DNA of 60,591 bases from an uncultured Alphaproteobacteria bacterium (GCA_902588745.1 CACIQI010000009.1:1-60591), one strand, 5' to 3'. Shown: positions 17,229-26,353, counted from the stretch's first letter. Program-made: numbers and translations. Notes: generated by a model from the letters alone, not told the origin.

Positions 17229-18680
17229 ATGGAATTAAATAACAAATCACTCTTTAAACAAAAATGTTTCATAAATGGGGAATGGGTTGGCAGTTCTTCA
17301 GGTGAAACTCTTGAAGTCAATAATCCAGCTTCTCTTGAAATTATTGGCAACGTCCCAAAAAGCTCAGCTTCAGAAACTAAAAAAGCTGTAGATGATGCAA
17401 ATACTGCTTTCCAAACTTGGAAAGAAACTACAGCGAAAGAAAGATCAGTTATTCTTAAAAAATGGGGGGAGCTGATCACAGAAAATGCAGATGATTTAGC
17501 TAAAATAATGACTATTGAGCAAGGTAAACCTCTGGCTGAAGCAAAGGGCGAAATACTAATGGGTGCTTCTTATATTGAGTTCTATGCTGAAGAAGCAAAA
17601 AGAGTGTATGGTGATGTAGTTCCTGATCCAAGACCTGGAAAAAGAATTGTAATAATTAAACAGCCTGTTGGTGTTGTGGGAGCAATAACTCCATGGAACT
17701 TTCCAAATTCAATGATTACAAGAAAATGTGCAGCCGCTCTAGCAGTTGGTTGTACTACTGTAGTTAAACCAGCAAGCCAAACACCGTATTCAGCATTAGC
17801 TGTAGCAGTACTTGCTAAAGAAGCGGGTTTTCCAGATGGTGTATTTAATGTAATCACTGGATCGGCAAGTGAGATTGGTAAAGAGCTAACAAGTAACCCA
17901 ATTGTAAGAAAAATTTCTTTTACAGGATCTACGGAGGTTGGAAAAATACTTTTAGAGCAAAGTGCCTCAACAGTAAAAAAAGTTTCTATGGAACTTGGTG
18001 GTCATGCACCATTTATTGTTTTCGATGATGCAGATATGGATGAAGCTGTTGCAGGCGCACTTCAAAGTAAGTTTAGAAATAGTGGTCAAACATGTATTTG
18101 TTCAAATAGAATATTTGTGCATGAAAACATTTATGATGAATTCCTAGATAAATTTACAAATGAAGTAAGTAAAATAACAGTGGGTAATGGACTTGAAGAT
18201 GGGATTGTGTCTGGTCCTTTAATTGATCAATCCTCTTTAGAAAAAGTAATTGATCATGTACAAGATGCAGTAAATACAGGAGCTAAAATAGCAATTGGTG
18301 GAGATGTGCATTCACTTGGTGGGAATTTCTATCAACCAACTGTTCTCTCAAATGTATCTACAAAGGCAAAAATTACTTTTGAAGAAACATTTGGGCCCGT
18401 TGCTCCTCTTTATAAATTTTCTAGTGATGATGAGGTGATTAAAATGGCTAATGATACACCATATGGATTAGCTTCATATTTCTATTCAAGAGACATAGGA
18501 AGAATTTGGAGAGTTGCTGAAGCACTTGAATATGGAATTGTATCTATCAATAATGGGCTACCAACAATTGCGGAAGTTCCTTTTGGTGGAGTTAAAGAAT
18601 CAGGAATGGGAAGAGAAGGTTCTCGATATGGCCTTGATGATTATTTAACTATTAAATATATATCTATGGGTGGTATTTAG
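17229..18680 (+). CDS. gabD: Succinate-semialdehyde dehydrogenase-type aldehyde dehydrogenase
   Basis: 483 aa aldehyde dehydrogenase. The general base Glu255 is in 'SMELGGHAP' and the nucleophile Cys289 in 'NSGQTCICSNR', the wording typical of the succinate-semialdehyde subgroup; 'TPWNFP' is at 154-159. It oxidises a short carboxy-aldehyde with NAD(P). In ectoine clusters a similar enzyme (DoeC, or the ssd gene) oxidises aspartate semialdehyde, so here it may finish the pathway of the divergent genes rather than the GABA shunt. The 3' end overlaps the convergent kinase gene by 4 bases, leaving no space for a terminator. Confidence 0.93.
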   Translation: MELNNKSLFKQKCFINGEWVGSSSGETLEVNNPASLEIIGNVPKSSASETKKAVDDANTAFQTWKETTAKERSVILKKWGELITENADDLAKIMTIEQGKPLAEAKGEILMGASYIEFYAEEAKRVYGDVVPDPRPGKRIVIIKQPVGVVGAITPWNFPNSMITRKCAAALAVGCTTVVKPASQTPYSALAVAVLAKEAGFPDGVFNVITGSASEIGKELTSNPIVRKISFTGSTEVGKILLEQSASTVKKVSMELGGHAPFIVFDDADMDEAVAGALQSKFRNSGQTCICSNRIFVHENIYDEFLDKFTNEVSKITVGNGLEDGIVSGPLIDQSSLEKVIDHVQDAVNTGAKIAIGGDVHSLGGNFYQPTVLSNVSTKAKITFEETFGPVAPLYKFSSDDEVIKMANDTPYGLASYFYSRDIGRIWRVAEALEYGIVSINNGLPTIAEVPFGGVKESGMGREGSRYGLDDYLTIKYISMGGI

Positions 18681-19567
18681 GAAAGCCAAGCTGCTCCTCT
18701 TACTCCACTTGAATCACCATGAATATTTTTTACAACTTTAGTATGAAGTGTATCTGTAAAAACATATTTTTTTAGAGCATCATTTATATTTTCGTAAATA
18801 AAATCGATGTTTGACATACCTCCACCCAAAACAATCACATCTGGATCAAGAATATTACAAACTAGAGATAAGCCTCTTGCTAAATGATCGACATATTGAT
18901 TTAGTGCAAAGATACTATCTTTTTCTTTATTATTAAAACCATCTAAAATTTGATGTGAATTATAATTTTTATTGAAACGTAAATTATAGACAGATGAAAA
19001 ACCTGGTCCAGATATATAGGTCTCTAAGCACCCTTCTTTTCCACAATAACATTTTTTAACATATTTTTTTTCATCTTCTGTTCTACTTGGCAAAACTATG
19101 TGTCCCCACTCTCCGCTTATGCTATTACGACCTCTAATTACTTTTTGATTGATACTGATACCACCACCTACACCGGTTCCTATAATGACTCCGAAAACAA
19201 CTTCAAACCCTTTACCAGCTCCATCTACCGCTTCAGAAAGAGTAAAACAATTAGCATCATTTTCCAAATTCACATTTCTACTTAAAATTTTATCTAAATC
19301 TTGCTTAAAAGGTTTGCCATTTAACCATATGGAATTAGCATTTTTAATTAAAGCTGTATCATTTGATATGGCTCCTGGCATTCCCATACCAACAGTATCT
19401 GCTTTGCCGTGTTTATCTTCAAAATGATTTATAATGGATAGTATTCCCTTAATTGTTCCATCATAACTTTTTTCAGTATTAATTCTTTTTCTATCTATTT
19501 CAGTTCCATTTGGATCTAGAAGAATACCCTCAGTTTTGGTACCGCCTACATCAATACCGATTTTCAT
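18677..19567 (-). CDS. ROK-family sugar kinase
   Basis: 296 aa. N-terminal ATP loop 'IGIDVGGTKTEG' (3-14), the catalytic Asp in 'ENDANCF' and the ROK zinc motif 'CYCGKEGCLE' around residue 175 are all present. It has no DNA-binding N-terminal domain, so it is an enzyme and not a ROK repressor. Substrate candidates are fructose, glucose, N-acetylglucosamine or N-acetylmannosamine; the sequence does not decide. It lies 6 bases downstream of bioY on the same strand, with no obvious functional link. Confidence 0.9.
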   Translation of the reverse strand: MKIGIDVGGTKTEGILLDPNGTEIDRKRINTEKSYDGTIKGILSIINHFEDKHGKADTVGMGMPGAISNDTALIKNANSIWLNGKPFKQDLDKILSRNVNLENDANCFTLSEAVDGAGKGFEVVFGVIIGTGVGGGISINQKVIRGRNSISGEWGHIVLPSRTEDEKKYVKKCYCGKEGCLETYISGPGFSSVYNLRFNKNYNSHQILDGFNNKEKDSIFALNQYVDHLARGLSLVCNILDPDVIVLGGGMSNIDFIYENINDALKKYVFTDTLHTKVVKNIHGDSSGVRGAAWLS

Positions 19568-19573
19568 TAATTG

Positions 19574-20140
19574 TTATTTTGTAATAATTTTGTGTAAAGT
19601 TGGGATCAAAGCAACTGCTAGTGCAATTTTAAACAATTCACTTGGAATAAATGGTAAAAGACCAGCGACTACTGCTTTTTCGAAACCAATAATATAACCA
19701 AGATAGATGATACCAAATGAAAAAATAATAGCAGAACCTATTAATAGAGATAGTGTAGCTTTAAAATATGTTTTACTAAAACCTAAATTTGCTAAATAAC
19801 TTATAACGATTGATCCAAATAACATGCCATAAAGATATCCTGCTGTTGGTCCAACTAAATAAGCAACGCCACCACCGGCTGCAAAAACAGGAAGTCCTAT
19901 AGCTCCTTGAAAAAGGTAAAATGCAACTGTGGCAAAAGATAATCTTACACTATATGTCATGCCTATTAAGAATATGACAAACGTCTGCATTGTCATTGGC
20001 ACTGGCCAAAATGGTACTTGAACTTTAGCGGAAATCGCTAGTAAAATTGAACCAAATAACATCAATATTATTATAAGAAAATTTGAATTTATATTTTCAA
20101 AATTTTTTAGTCTGTGTATTAAAATTCTATTTTCGTGCAT
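19574..20140 (-). CDS. bioY: Biotin transporter, S component
   Basis: 188 aa integral membrane protein with about six hydrophobic helices and the BioY signature 'VQVPFWPVPMTMQTF' near residue 40, followed by a Gly-rich 'GLPVFAAGGGVAYLVGPTAG' loop. BioY binds biotin as an ECF-type S component and may work alone or with an energising module elsewhere. Its presence suggests the cell scavenges biotin, which is common in streamlined marine bacteria. It lies 23 bases after gshB in the same direction. Confidence 0.93.
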   Translation of the reverse strand: MHENRILIHRLKNFENINSNFLIIILMLFGSILLAISAKVQVPFWPVPMTMQTFVIFLIGMTYSVRLSFATVAFYLFQGAIGLPVFAAGGGVAYLVGPTAGYLYGMLFGSIVISYLANLGFSKTYFKATLSLLIGSAIIFSFGIIYLGYIIGFEKAVVAGLLPFIPSELFKIALAVALIPTLHKIITK

Positions 20141-20163
20141 ATGTTTTCCTTTAAATACTATAA

Positions 20164-21102
20164 TTAAACTAATTTATATTTTGCTTCAAGCTTATCCCAA
20201 AAATCTTTCTCTAATTTTACGTTGTTTAATGCATTAATTTGCTTCAATCCTGTAGGTGAAGTTACGTTTATTTCTGTTAGATAATTTCCAATTATGTCAA
20301 TTCCAACAAAAAAAAGATTGTGCTCTTTTAGTTTCGGTCCCAAATTTTCGATAATTTCTTTGTCTCTATAAACTAGGTCAGTTTTACTCGCCTTACCACC
20401 AGCATGAAAATTTGCCTTTAAATTACCTTCTTGTGGTATTCTCGCAACTGAACCAAAATATTCTCCATCGAAAAAAACGACTCTCCTGTCTCCATATTCT
20501 ATCTCATTGATAAATTTTTGGACCATTATAGGCAAGTGTAAATATTCCTCTAATATTTTAGAATTGAAATTAGTTTTATCAAATCTATGTATACCCTCTC
20601 CTCCATTGCCATAAAGTGGTTTGGTTATAATATCTTCTTCTTTATCTAAAAATTCTTCAATGATTTTTAAATCTTTTGTTACTAGAGTAGGTGGCATAAA
20701 TTCTTTAAAATTAAATGTAAATAATTTTTCAGTAGAATTTCTAACTGCTGTTGGATCATTCACAACAATTGTTGAGGATGGAAGTAAGTCCAAAATATAA
20801 GTCGATGTGATATAATTCATATCAAAAGGAGGATCTTGTCTTAAAAAGACAAATTGAAAATCTTCTAATTTGGCAATTATTTTATTAGATTTAAAATTGA
20901 AATAATTTTTTTCATCTAGGAATAACTCTAAATAATATCCAGACGCTTGAATAGTATTCTCTTTTATGAATAAATCTTTTGGATTGTAATAAAAAATATC
21001 ATAATCTCTTTCTTGCGCCTCATAACCTATTAAAAAAGATGTATCGAATTCATAATCAATTTTTTCAATATTATCCATTTGAATTGCTATACTTTTTTTC
21101 AT
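20164..21102 (-). CDS. gshB: Glutathione synthetase
   Basis: 312 aa ATP-grasp enzyme joining gamma-glutamylcysteine and glycine. Visible family features are 'FLRQDPPFDMNYI' near residue 90, the Gly-rich ATP loop 'KPLYGNGGEGI' near 162, 'DRRVVFFDGEYFGSVAR' and the metal-site 'EINVTSPTG'. Length equals that of E. coli GshB (about 315). Stop of gshA and start of gshB share one base, so both glutathione steps are made from one transcript. Confidence 0.95.
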   Translation of the reverse strand: MKKSIAIQMDNIEKIDYEFDTSFLIGYEAQERDYDIFYYNPKDLFIKENTIQASGYYLELFLDEKNYFNFKSNKIIAKLEDFQFVFLRQDPPFDMNYITSTYILDLLPSSTIVVNDPTAVRNSTEKLFTFNFKEFMPPTLVTKDLKIIEEFLDKEEDIITKPLYGNGGEGIHRFDKTNFNSKILEEYLHLPIMVQKFINEIEYGDRRVVFFDGEYFGSVARIPQEGNLKANFHAGGKASKTDLVYRDKEIIENLGPKLKEHNLFFVGIDIIGNYLTEINVTSPTGLKQINALNNVKLEKDFWDKLEAKYKLV

Positions 21103-22442
21103 TAGAAAATTTCTTCCTCATATATTTTATTAATATTTTTTTTCCATTCACCATTATATTTGCTGATTAATAAATCAGCCGGTGAATGGCCATTTGATAG
21201 ATTTTGTTCTAAATCTTTAAGATAAAATGTTTCATTATATTTTTCATTTTTGACTAGAATATTTCTTTTTTCTAAACCAGATTTTGAAATTTCAAATAAT
21301 TTTTGTGCAATATCTAACAAAATGCCATTTTTGAATTCGGTTTGTAGACCTTCTTTTGGCACTAAACTATTAATCAAATTTCTATCATTTTGAGTCCAGC
21401 CCTCAACTATTTCATTTGTTTTATCAATAGCTTCGTCATTATATAAAATACCAATCCAAAAGGCAGGCTGAGAACATATTAAATCCCATGAACATGCGTC
21501 CATAGAACGAATTTCTAAGAATTGCTTTAATCTAACTTGAGGAAATAAAGTTGATAAGTGGTTTACCCAATCTTCAATAGTAGGTACAATATTTAAATCT
21601 TTAGAAATATTATTTTTCATAAAATCTCTAAAAGTATAATCTGTCATATCTATATAATTATGATTTCTAATTACAAAATACATTGGCACATCAAGAGCAT
21701 ACTCTGCATATTTTTCAAAATTAAAATCTTTATCAAAAACAAATGGCAATAAACCTGCTCTATCTTTGTCTGTGTGATGCCAAAAATGAGATCTTAAACT
21801 CTTATATTTTGAAACTTCTTTTTGATCGAAAGGTGAATTAGCAAATATTGCAGTTGCTATACCTTCAAGATTTAACATTAATCGATACTTAGTAATCATA
21901 TCTTCTTCAGAATGATAATCCAAATTTACTTGGTTTGTACATGTGCGTTTCATCATATGATGTCCAAGAGTACCAACTTTAGGCATATATTTTTTCATTA
22001 TGGAATATCTTTGTTTTGGCATCCAAGGAAAATCATCAAGAGATAAACTTGGCTCAACGCCTAATCCTAATAATATAAAACCAAATTCTTCACCAATATC
22101 TTTTAATTCCTTTAAATGTCTATTAGTTTCAGTACAGGTTTGATGGATATTTTTTAATTGTGCACCAGATAATTCGATCTGACCGCCAGGTTCTAAAGTT
22201 ATACTTTCACCAAATCTTTCTAAGGCGATTATTGTAGTATGTTTATCATCATACTTTGGTTTCCATCCCTTATCTACAAATTTTAAAAGAATTTCTTTTA
22301 TACCTTTGGGTTCTTCATAAGATAATTGATGTAAGCTTTCTTTTTTTAGTACAAATTTCTCGTGTTCTACTCCTATGCGTAAATCATTCTTATTTTTTAT
22401 TCCTTTATAAAAGTAATCTATTAGGTCGTTTTTTTTTAGCAT
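21102..22442 (-). CDS. gshA: Glutamate-cysteine ligase (plant/alphaproteobacterial type)
   Basis: 446 aa, the size of the class shared by alphaproteobacteria and plants rather than the 518-aa E. coli class. Recognised by 'RIGVEHEKFV' at residue 22, 'LEPGGQIELSGA' at about 79 and 'KRTCTNQVNLDYHSE' near 155. It makes gamma-glutamylcysteine, the first and usually rate-limiting step of glutathione formation. First gene of a gshA-gshB-bioY-ROK run; 23 bases separate it from mgtE. Confidence 0.95.
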   Translation of the reverse strand: MLKKNDLIDYFYKGIKNKNDLRIGVEHEKFVLKKESLHQLSYEEPKGIKEILLKFVDKGWKPKYDDKHTTIIALERFGESITLEPGGQIELSGAQLKNIHQTCTETNRHLKELKDIGEEFGFILLGLGVEPSLSLDDFPWMPKQRYSIMKKYMPKVGTLGHHMMKRTCTNQVNLDYHSEEDMITKYRLMLNLEGIATAIFANSPFDQKEVSKYKSLRSHFWHHTDKDRAGLLPFVFDKDFNFEKYAEYALDVPMYFVIRNHNYIDMTDYTFRDFMKNNISKDLNIVPTIEDWVNHLSTLFPQVRLKQFLEIRSMDACSWDLICSQPAFWIGILYNDEAIDKTNEIVEGWTQNDRNLINSLVPKEGLQTEFKNGILLDIAQKLFEISKSGLEKRNILVKNEKYNETFYLKDLEQNLSNGHSPADLLISKYNGEWKKNINKIYEEEIF

Positions 22443-22465
22443 TGATTTAACTTAAATAGACTTAA

Positions 22466-23833
22466 TCATATTAAAAATAAAGTTGCTAATCCAAGAAAAG
22501 AAAGAAAACCAAATACATCTGTTATTGTAGTCAAAATTACTGCAGATGCTAAAGCAGGATCAATTTTTAGCTTATCTAAAACTAGTGGAATTGCAATTCC
22601 TGAAAAACCAGCAATTAGTAAATTTAGTATCATAGCAAGGCCTATTATAAAACCCAACATCAAACTTTCAAACCAATAAATAGAAATTAAAGATATTATG
22701 ATAGCGAATATGATTCCATTTATGCCACCAATTAAAGTTTCTTTGGTTATTATTTTTATTGCATTACTAGTAGTTAGTTCTTTAACTGCAATAGCTCTCA
22801 CTGCAACAGTTAAGGTTTGAGTACCTGCGTTAGCACCCATAGAAGCTACTATTGGCATTAATATAGCTAGAGCAACTACTTTTTCTATTGCAGCTTCAAA
22901 CAAACCTATAACTATTGAAGCTACAACAGCTGTCATTAAATTTACAATTAACCATGAAATTCTAGATTTTGTTGTACTAATAACTGATTCATACAAATCG
23001 GTATGATCTACGCCTCCAAGCTTTAAAATATCTTCTTCCCTTTCTTCTTCAATAACTTCGACAACATCATCAACTGTAATTGAGCCAATAATTTTTTTTT
23101 GATTGTTAATAACAGGAGCACTTACTAATCCATATTTATTAAATAAGAGAGCTACATCTTCTTGATCTGTATTTACATCAATTAATCTTAATTCTTTATT
23201 TATTATTGAATTTAATTCTATTTCTCTTTTTGAGCCCATTAATCTTCCTAATGGAACTATCCCTTTTGCTTCTTTGGTTTGATTAATTAAATAAATATCG
23301 TAGAAATCTTCAGGTAAATTTCCTTTATTATTTCTCAAATAATCAATTGCTTGACCAACATTCCATGATTGATCAATAGCAACAAATTCTCTTTGCATTA
23401 ATCTTCCAGCGGAATCTTCAGGGTAATTTAAACCTTCTTTAACTAAAGTTCTTTCTTCTTTATCTAAGTTTTCTAAAAAAATATTTTGATTTTTTTCTTC
23501 TAAATCTTCTGCTAAATCTACGGCATCATCTATGTCTAAACTTTTTGCGTTATTAGCTAACTGTTTTATATCTAAAGTTTCAATTATTTCTTCTCTAAGA
23601 CTATCATTCAAATAAGTTAAGATTTCAGGATCAAAATTTTTATCCATTATATTTAGAAGACTTAATCTTAAAACTGGATCTAAATTTTGAAGAATTTCTG
23701 CTATGTCTGCATTATGAAAGTCTTTTAAAAAAGATAAAATTTTATCATATTTATAATTTTCTAGATAATCAGTTACTAATCGAATTGATTCATTAGAATT
23801 GTCATCATCTTTTTTAATTATAATTTCTTCCAT
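22466..23833 (-). CDS. mgtE: Magnesium transporter MgtE
   Basis: 455 aa from ATG 23833. A longer frame to 23869 exists, but its first 12 residues are translated from tRNA-Leu, so it is rejected. Domains: cytoplasmic MgtE N domain with 'FHNADIAEILQNL' and 'YPEDSAGRLMQREF', two CBS domains (about 130-250), and five membrane helices at the C terminus containing 'MPIVASMGANAGTQTL', the pore-helix signature. The channel imports Mg2+ and closes when the cytosolic domains bind Mg2+. The start codon is only 6 bases past the tRNA-Leu CCA, leaving no normal leader once the tRNA is cut out. Confidence 0.94.
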   Translation of the reverse strand: MEEIIIKKDDDNSNESIRLVTDYLENYKYDKILSFLKDFHNADIAEILQNLDPVLRLSLLNIMDKNFDPEILTYLNDSLREEIIETLDIKQLANNAKSLDIDDAVDLAEDLEEKNQNIFLENLDKEERTLVKEGLNYPEDSAGRLMQREFVAIDQSWNVGQAIDYLRNNKGNLPEDFYDIYLINQTKEAKGIVPLGRLMGSKREIELNSIINKELRLIDVNTDQEDVALLFNKYGLVSAPVINNQKKIIGSITVDDVVEVIEEEREEDILKLGGVDHTDLYESVISTTKSRISWLIVNLMTAVVASIVIGLFEAAIEKVVALAILMPIVASMGANAGTQTLTVAVRAIAVKELTTSNAIKIITKETLIGGINGIIFAIIISLISIYWFESLMLGFIIGLAMILNLLIAGFSGIAIPLVLDKLKIDPALASAVILTTITDVFGFLSFLGLATLFLI

Positions 23834-23839
23834 ATTAAT

Positions 23840-23926
23840 TGGTGCGGCTGAGAAGACTTGAACTTCCACAGGATAAATCCCACAGCGACCTCAACGCTGC
23901 GCGTATACCAATTCCGCCACAGCCGC
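23840..23926 (-). tRNA. tRNA-Leu (anticodon GAG)
   Basis: 87 bases including an encoded CCA. Acceptor stem GCGGCTG pairs with CAGCCGC, the anticodon arm is CAGCG-TTGAGGT-CGCTG giving GAG, a long class II variable arm follows, and the T arm contains GTTCAAGTC. GAG reads CUC and CUU codons. mgtE begins 6 bases downstream on the same strand. Confidence 0.95.
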
Positions 23927-23940
23927 ATATATACTAGAAT

Positions 23941-23969
23941 TAAATATCAGATAGGATATTAACTATCAA
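23941..23969 (-). promoter_or_regulatory. Promoter of tRNA-Leu(GAG)
   Basis: On the minus strand TTGATA (23964-23969) and TATTTA (23941-23946) are 17 bases apart, and the mature tRNA 5' end is about 14 bases further on. Spacing and position fit a sigma-70-type stable-RNA promoter. It lies in the 51-base gap that also has to serve divergent lipB. Confidence 0.5.
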
Positions 23970-23977
23970 TAAAGTAT

Positions 23978-24634
23978 ATGAATGACATGAATCAGATTGA
24001 AATTAAAATATCTAATGAAGAAGTAAATTATAAGGAGGCTGTTTTATTTATGGAGTCTAAGGTAAGAGATATTAGTGAAAATCATTCAAAAGAATTACTA
24101 TGGTTTCTTTGTCATAATCATATATTTACTCAAGGCACAAGTGCTTCAGATGATGAAATATTAAATTCAGATGTTATAGAAGTATTGAAGACAAATCGTG
24201 GTGGAAAAACGACTTATCATGGACCAGGCCAAAGAATTGTTTATTTTATGTTAAACTTAAATAATAAAAAAAAGGATATAAGAAAGTTTATTTCTATAAT
24301 TGAAAATTCTGTAATTGATTTTTTAAAGAACTACAATGTTGAAGCAAGAGCATTTAAAGATAGAGTCGGTATTTGGGTAATTAAGAATAATAAAATGACA
24401 TTTGATAAGGAAAAAAAAATTAGTGCTATTGGTCTTAGAGTTAAAAAATGGATTACTTATCATGGAATGAGTTTTAATATTAATCCTGATTTAAAATATT
24501 ATAATTCTATTCATTCATGTGGATTAAAAGAGTATGCAAATACTTCATTGAATGAGTTAGGTATTAAAATAGATCAAAAAGAATTTGATGAAGGTTTTAA
24601 AAAAATTTTTTTAAACAAATTAAAAACTATTTAA
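23978..24634 (+). CDS. lipB: Octanoyltransferase LipB
   Basis: 218 aa. Moves octanoate from acyl carrier protein to lipoyl domains, the first step of lipoate synthesis. The substrate loop RGGKTTYHGPGQ is at 74-85, and the catalytic pair is Lys147 in 'KISAIGLRV' and Cys181 in 'HSCGL'. The protein is unusually Lys/Asn/Ile-rich, as expected for the base composition. It diverges from tRNA-Leu and its 3' end overlaps the convergent pseudouridine synthase gene by 15 bases. The cell would need lipoate for glycine cleavage and 2-oxoacid dehydrogenases. Confidence 0.95.
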   Translation: MNDMNQIEIKISNEEVNYKEAVLFMESKVRDISENHSKELLWFLCHNHIFTQGTSASDDEILNSDVIEVLKTNRGGKTTYHGPGQRIVYFMLNLNNKKKDIRKFISIIENSVIDFLKNYNVEARAFKDRVGIWVIKNNKMTFDKEKKISAIGLRVKKWITYHGMSFNINPDLKYYNSIHSCGLKEYANTSLNELGIKIDQKEFDEGFKKIFLNKLKTI

Positions 24635-25534
24635 TTCTTTTTCTAAATTTCCTTCAAATTTTAATTTATTTTTTTTAATAAAAGTAAGAAAATAATCAGG
24701 TAATTCTGAAATAAAACTAAATTTTTCTTCATAAATTGTAAATTTCAAAGCAAAGGCATGTAACATTAGTTTTTCATTATTGTACTTAGAATTAATATTA
24801 TATTTTTGATCACCTATTATTGAGCAACCAAGATTTTTTGAAACTTTTCTTAATTGATGAGTTTTGCCAGTTTCAGGGTTATATAGAATTTGTGTTATAT
24901 TATTTTTATTACCAATAACACTGTAATTAGTTATAGTTTTTTCAATTTCCTGATTTTTGTTTTTTATATTTAAAAGAACTTTAGAATTTTTATTTTTTGG
25001 ACTTCCCTCACATAAAGCAATGTAAAACTTTGTAATTAAATGTTGTTTAAAAAGTGTTGAAAAAGATCTTGCATATTTTAAATTTTTCGAAATCAAAAGC
25101 AAACCTGATGTCTCTTTATCAAGTCTGTGAACGAGTCTATAATTGGGGTTAATATTTTTTATTATATGGTCAATCGAAACATTTACTTTACTGCCTCCTT
25201 GTGTTGCAATATCTGACCATTTATTGATAACTAAAAAATTGTTATTTTGAAAAATAATTGATTTATTAAACTTTTTTAAATCATTATCTGATATACTAAT
25301 ATTTTTCTTATAAATTATTTTATTTTTGTAAAGTTCTTCATGGAAATTTAATATAATTAAATTATCATTTAATTTGACAACATAATTTGCTTTTGTGCGA
25401 GAGTTATTAATTAATATATTTTTCTTTCTGATATTTTTTTCAATAAAACTTTGTGTAAGAGAGGTAAATAAGTTCTTTAAATACTTATCAAGCCTAACTT
25501 CGTAATCTTTCTTAATTTGTATTTTTTTTATCAA
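24620..25534 (-). CDS. RluA/RluC-family pseudouridine synthase
   Basis: 304 aa with an N-terminal S4 RNA-binding domain (about 1-65) and a RluA catalytic domain in which 'HRLDKETSG' carries the nucleophile Asp139; 'GKTHQLRK' follows near residue 225. RluC-type enzymes modify 23S rRNA helix 39 region, RluD-type helix 69; the short form and context favour RluC but do not prove it. It is the last gene of the ribosomal-protein run, starting one base from crcB, so it probably shares their transcript. Confidence 0.9.
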   Translation of the reverse strand: MIKKIQIKKDYEVRLDKYLKNLFTSLTQSFIEKNIRKKNILINNSRTKANYVVKLNDNLIILNFHEELYKNKIIYKKNISISDNDLKKFNKSIIFQNNNFLVINKWSDIATQGGSKVNVSIDHIIKNINPNYRLVHRLDKETSGLLLISKNLKYARSFSTLFKQHLITKFYIALCEGSPKNKNSKVLLNIKNKNQEIEKTITNYSVIGNKNNITQILYNPETGKTHQLRKVSKNLGCSIIGDQKYNINSKYNNEKLMLHAFALKFTIYEEKFSFISELPDYFLTFIKKNKLKFEGNLEKELNSF

Positions 25535-25535
25535 A

Positions 25536-25904
25536 TTAAAACTTATTAATTAACATTCCAAAGTATGCAAATAAAATGCAGACAAATATTGAAATAGAAA
25601 TATATATAAATGCTATAAGGATTTTTTTAGAAATAATTAAATTAACAACTTCATAGGAAAATGCGGAAAAAGTAGTAAATGATCCAAGTAAACCTATAAT
25701 TAAAAAAAATTTAACAAAATTTTCGTTTATGTTTTTTGAGAAATCCGAAGTTACAAGATATCCAATCAAAAAGCAGCCTATAATATTTACTGTAAGAGTC
25801 CCATAAATACTTGAGGTAAATATAGTTTTGCTTAAGTTTGTTAGAATATATCTTAGTATTGCTCCAGTTGCTCCACCTGTAGCTACAAAAATTAAATTAA
25901 TCAA
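25536..25904 (-). CDS. crcB: Fluoride channel CrcB/Fluc
   Basis: 122 aa with four membrane helices. 'GGATGAILRYILT' at residues 9-21 and 'GSFTTFSAFSYE' near 75 are the conserved blocks of the dual-topology fluoride channel, which dimerises to export F-. The start is 6 bases after the stop of rplQ, so its expression follows ribosome production; no fluoride riboswitch fits in that gap. Confidence 0.92.
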   Translation of the reverse strand: MINLIFVATGGATGAILRYILTNLSKTIFTSSIYGTLTVNIIGCFLIGYLVTSDFSKNINENFVKFFLIIGLLGSFTTFSAFSYEVVNLIISKKILIAFIYISISIFVCILFAYFGMLINKF

Positions 25905-25910
25905 TATTTT

Positions 25911-26348
25911 CTAAATTGGAGGTTGTTGATCTACTTCTTCAGTAGGTTTTTTTTCAATCACTGGACCGCTATCTTGACCTTTAGCATTTTCATCTCTCTC
26001 AATAAACTCAATAACAGCCGTAGGTGCGTTATCACCAAATCTATTGCCAAGTTTTATTATACGAGTATATCCCCCATTTCTATTTTTATACCTATCAGCT
26101 AAAACATCAAAAACTTTTTTGGACATTTTATGATCTTGTAAAATAGAAACAGCCTTTCTTCTTGATATTAAATCACCATTTTTTCCTAAAGTAACAATTT
26201 TTTCTATAAATCTTCTTAGTTCCTTAGCTTTTGCTAAAGTAGTTGTTATTTGTTCATGCTTAATAAGAGCATTTGACATATTCATAAACATAGCTTTTCT
26301 GTGAGAACTAGTTTTATTTAGTTTTTTATTTTTAATATTATGCTTCAT
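25911..26348 (-). CDS. rplQ: Large-subunit ribosomal protein L17
   Basis: 145 aa, about 20 longer than the E. coli protein because of an extra Pro/Glu/Gln-rich tail after 'AVIEFIERD', which is common in alphaproteobacteria. The L17 core is clear from '[19 protein letters not shown]' and '[14 protein letters not shown]'. It closes the alpha operon, 5 bases after rpoA. Confidence 0.97.
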   Translation of the reverse strand: MKHNIKNKKLNKTSSHRKAMFMNMSNALIKHEQITTTLAKAKELRRFIEKIVTLGKNGDLISRRKAVSILQDHKMSKKVFDVLADRYKNRNGGYTRIIKLGNRFGDNAPTAVIEFIERDENAKGQDSGPVIEKKPTEEVDQQPPI

Positions 26349-26353
26349 ACTAA

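Noticed and set aside
23834..23869. N-terminal extension of mgtE by 12 residues
   Set aside because: The codons lie within tRNA-Leu(GAG); the residues are unlike MgtE and the next Met starts the family sequence.
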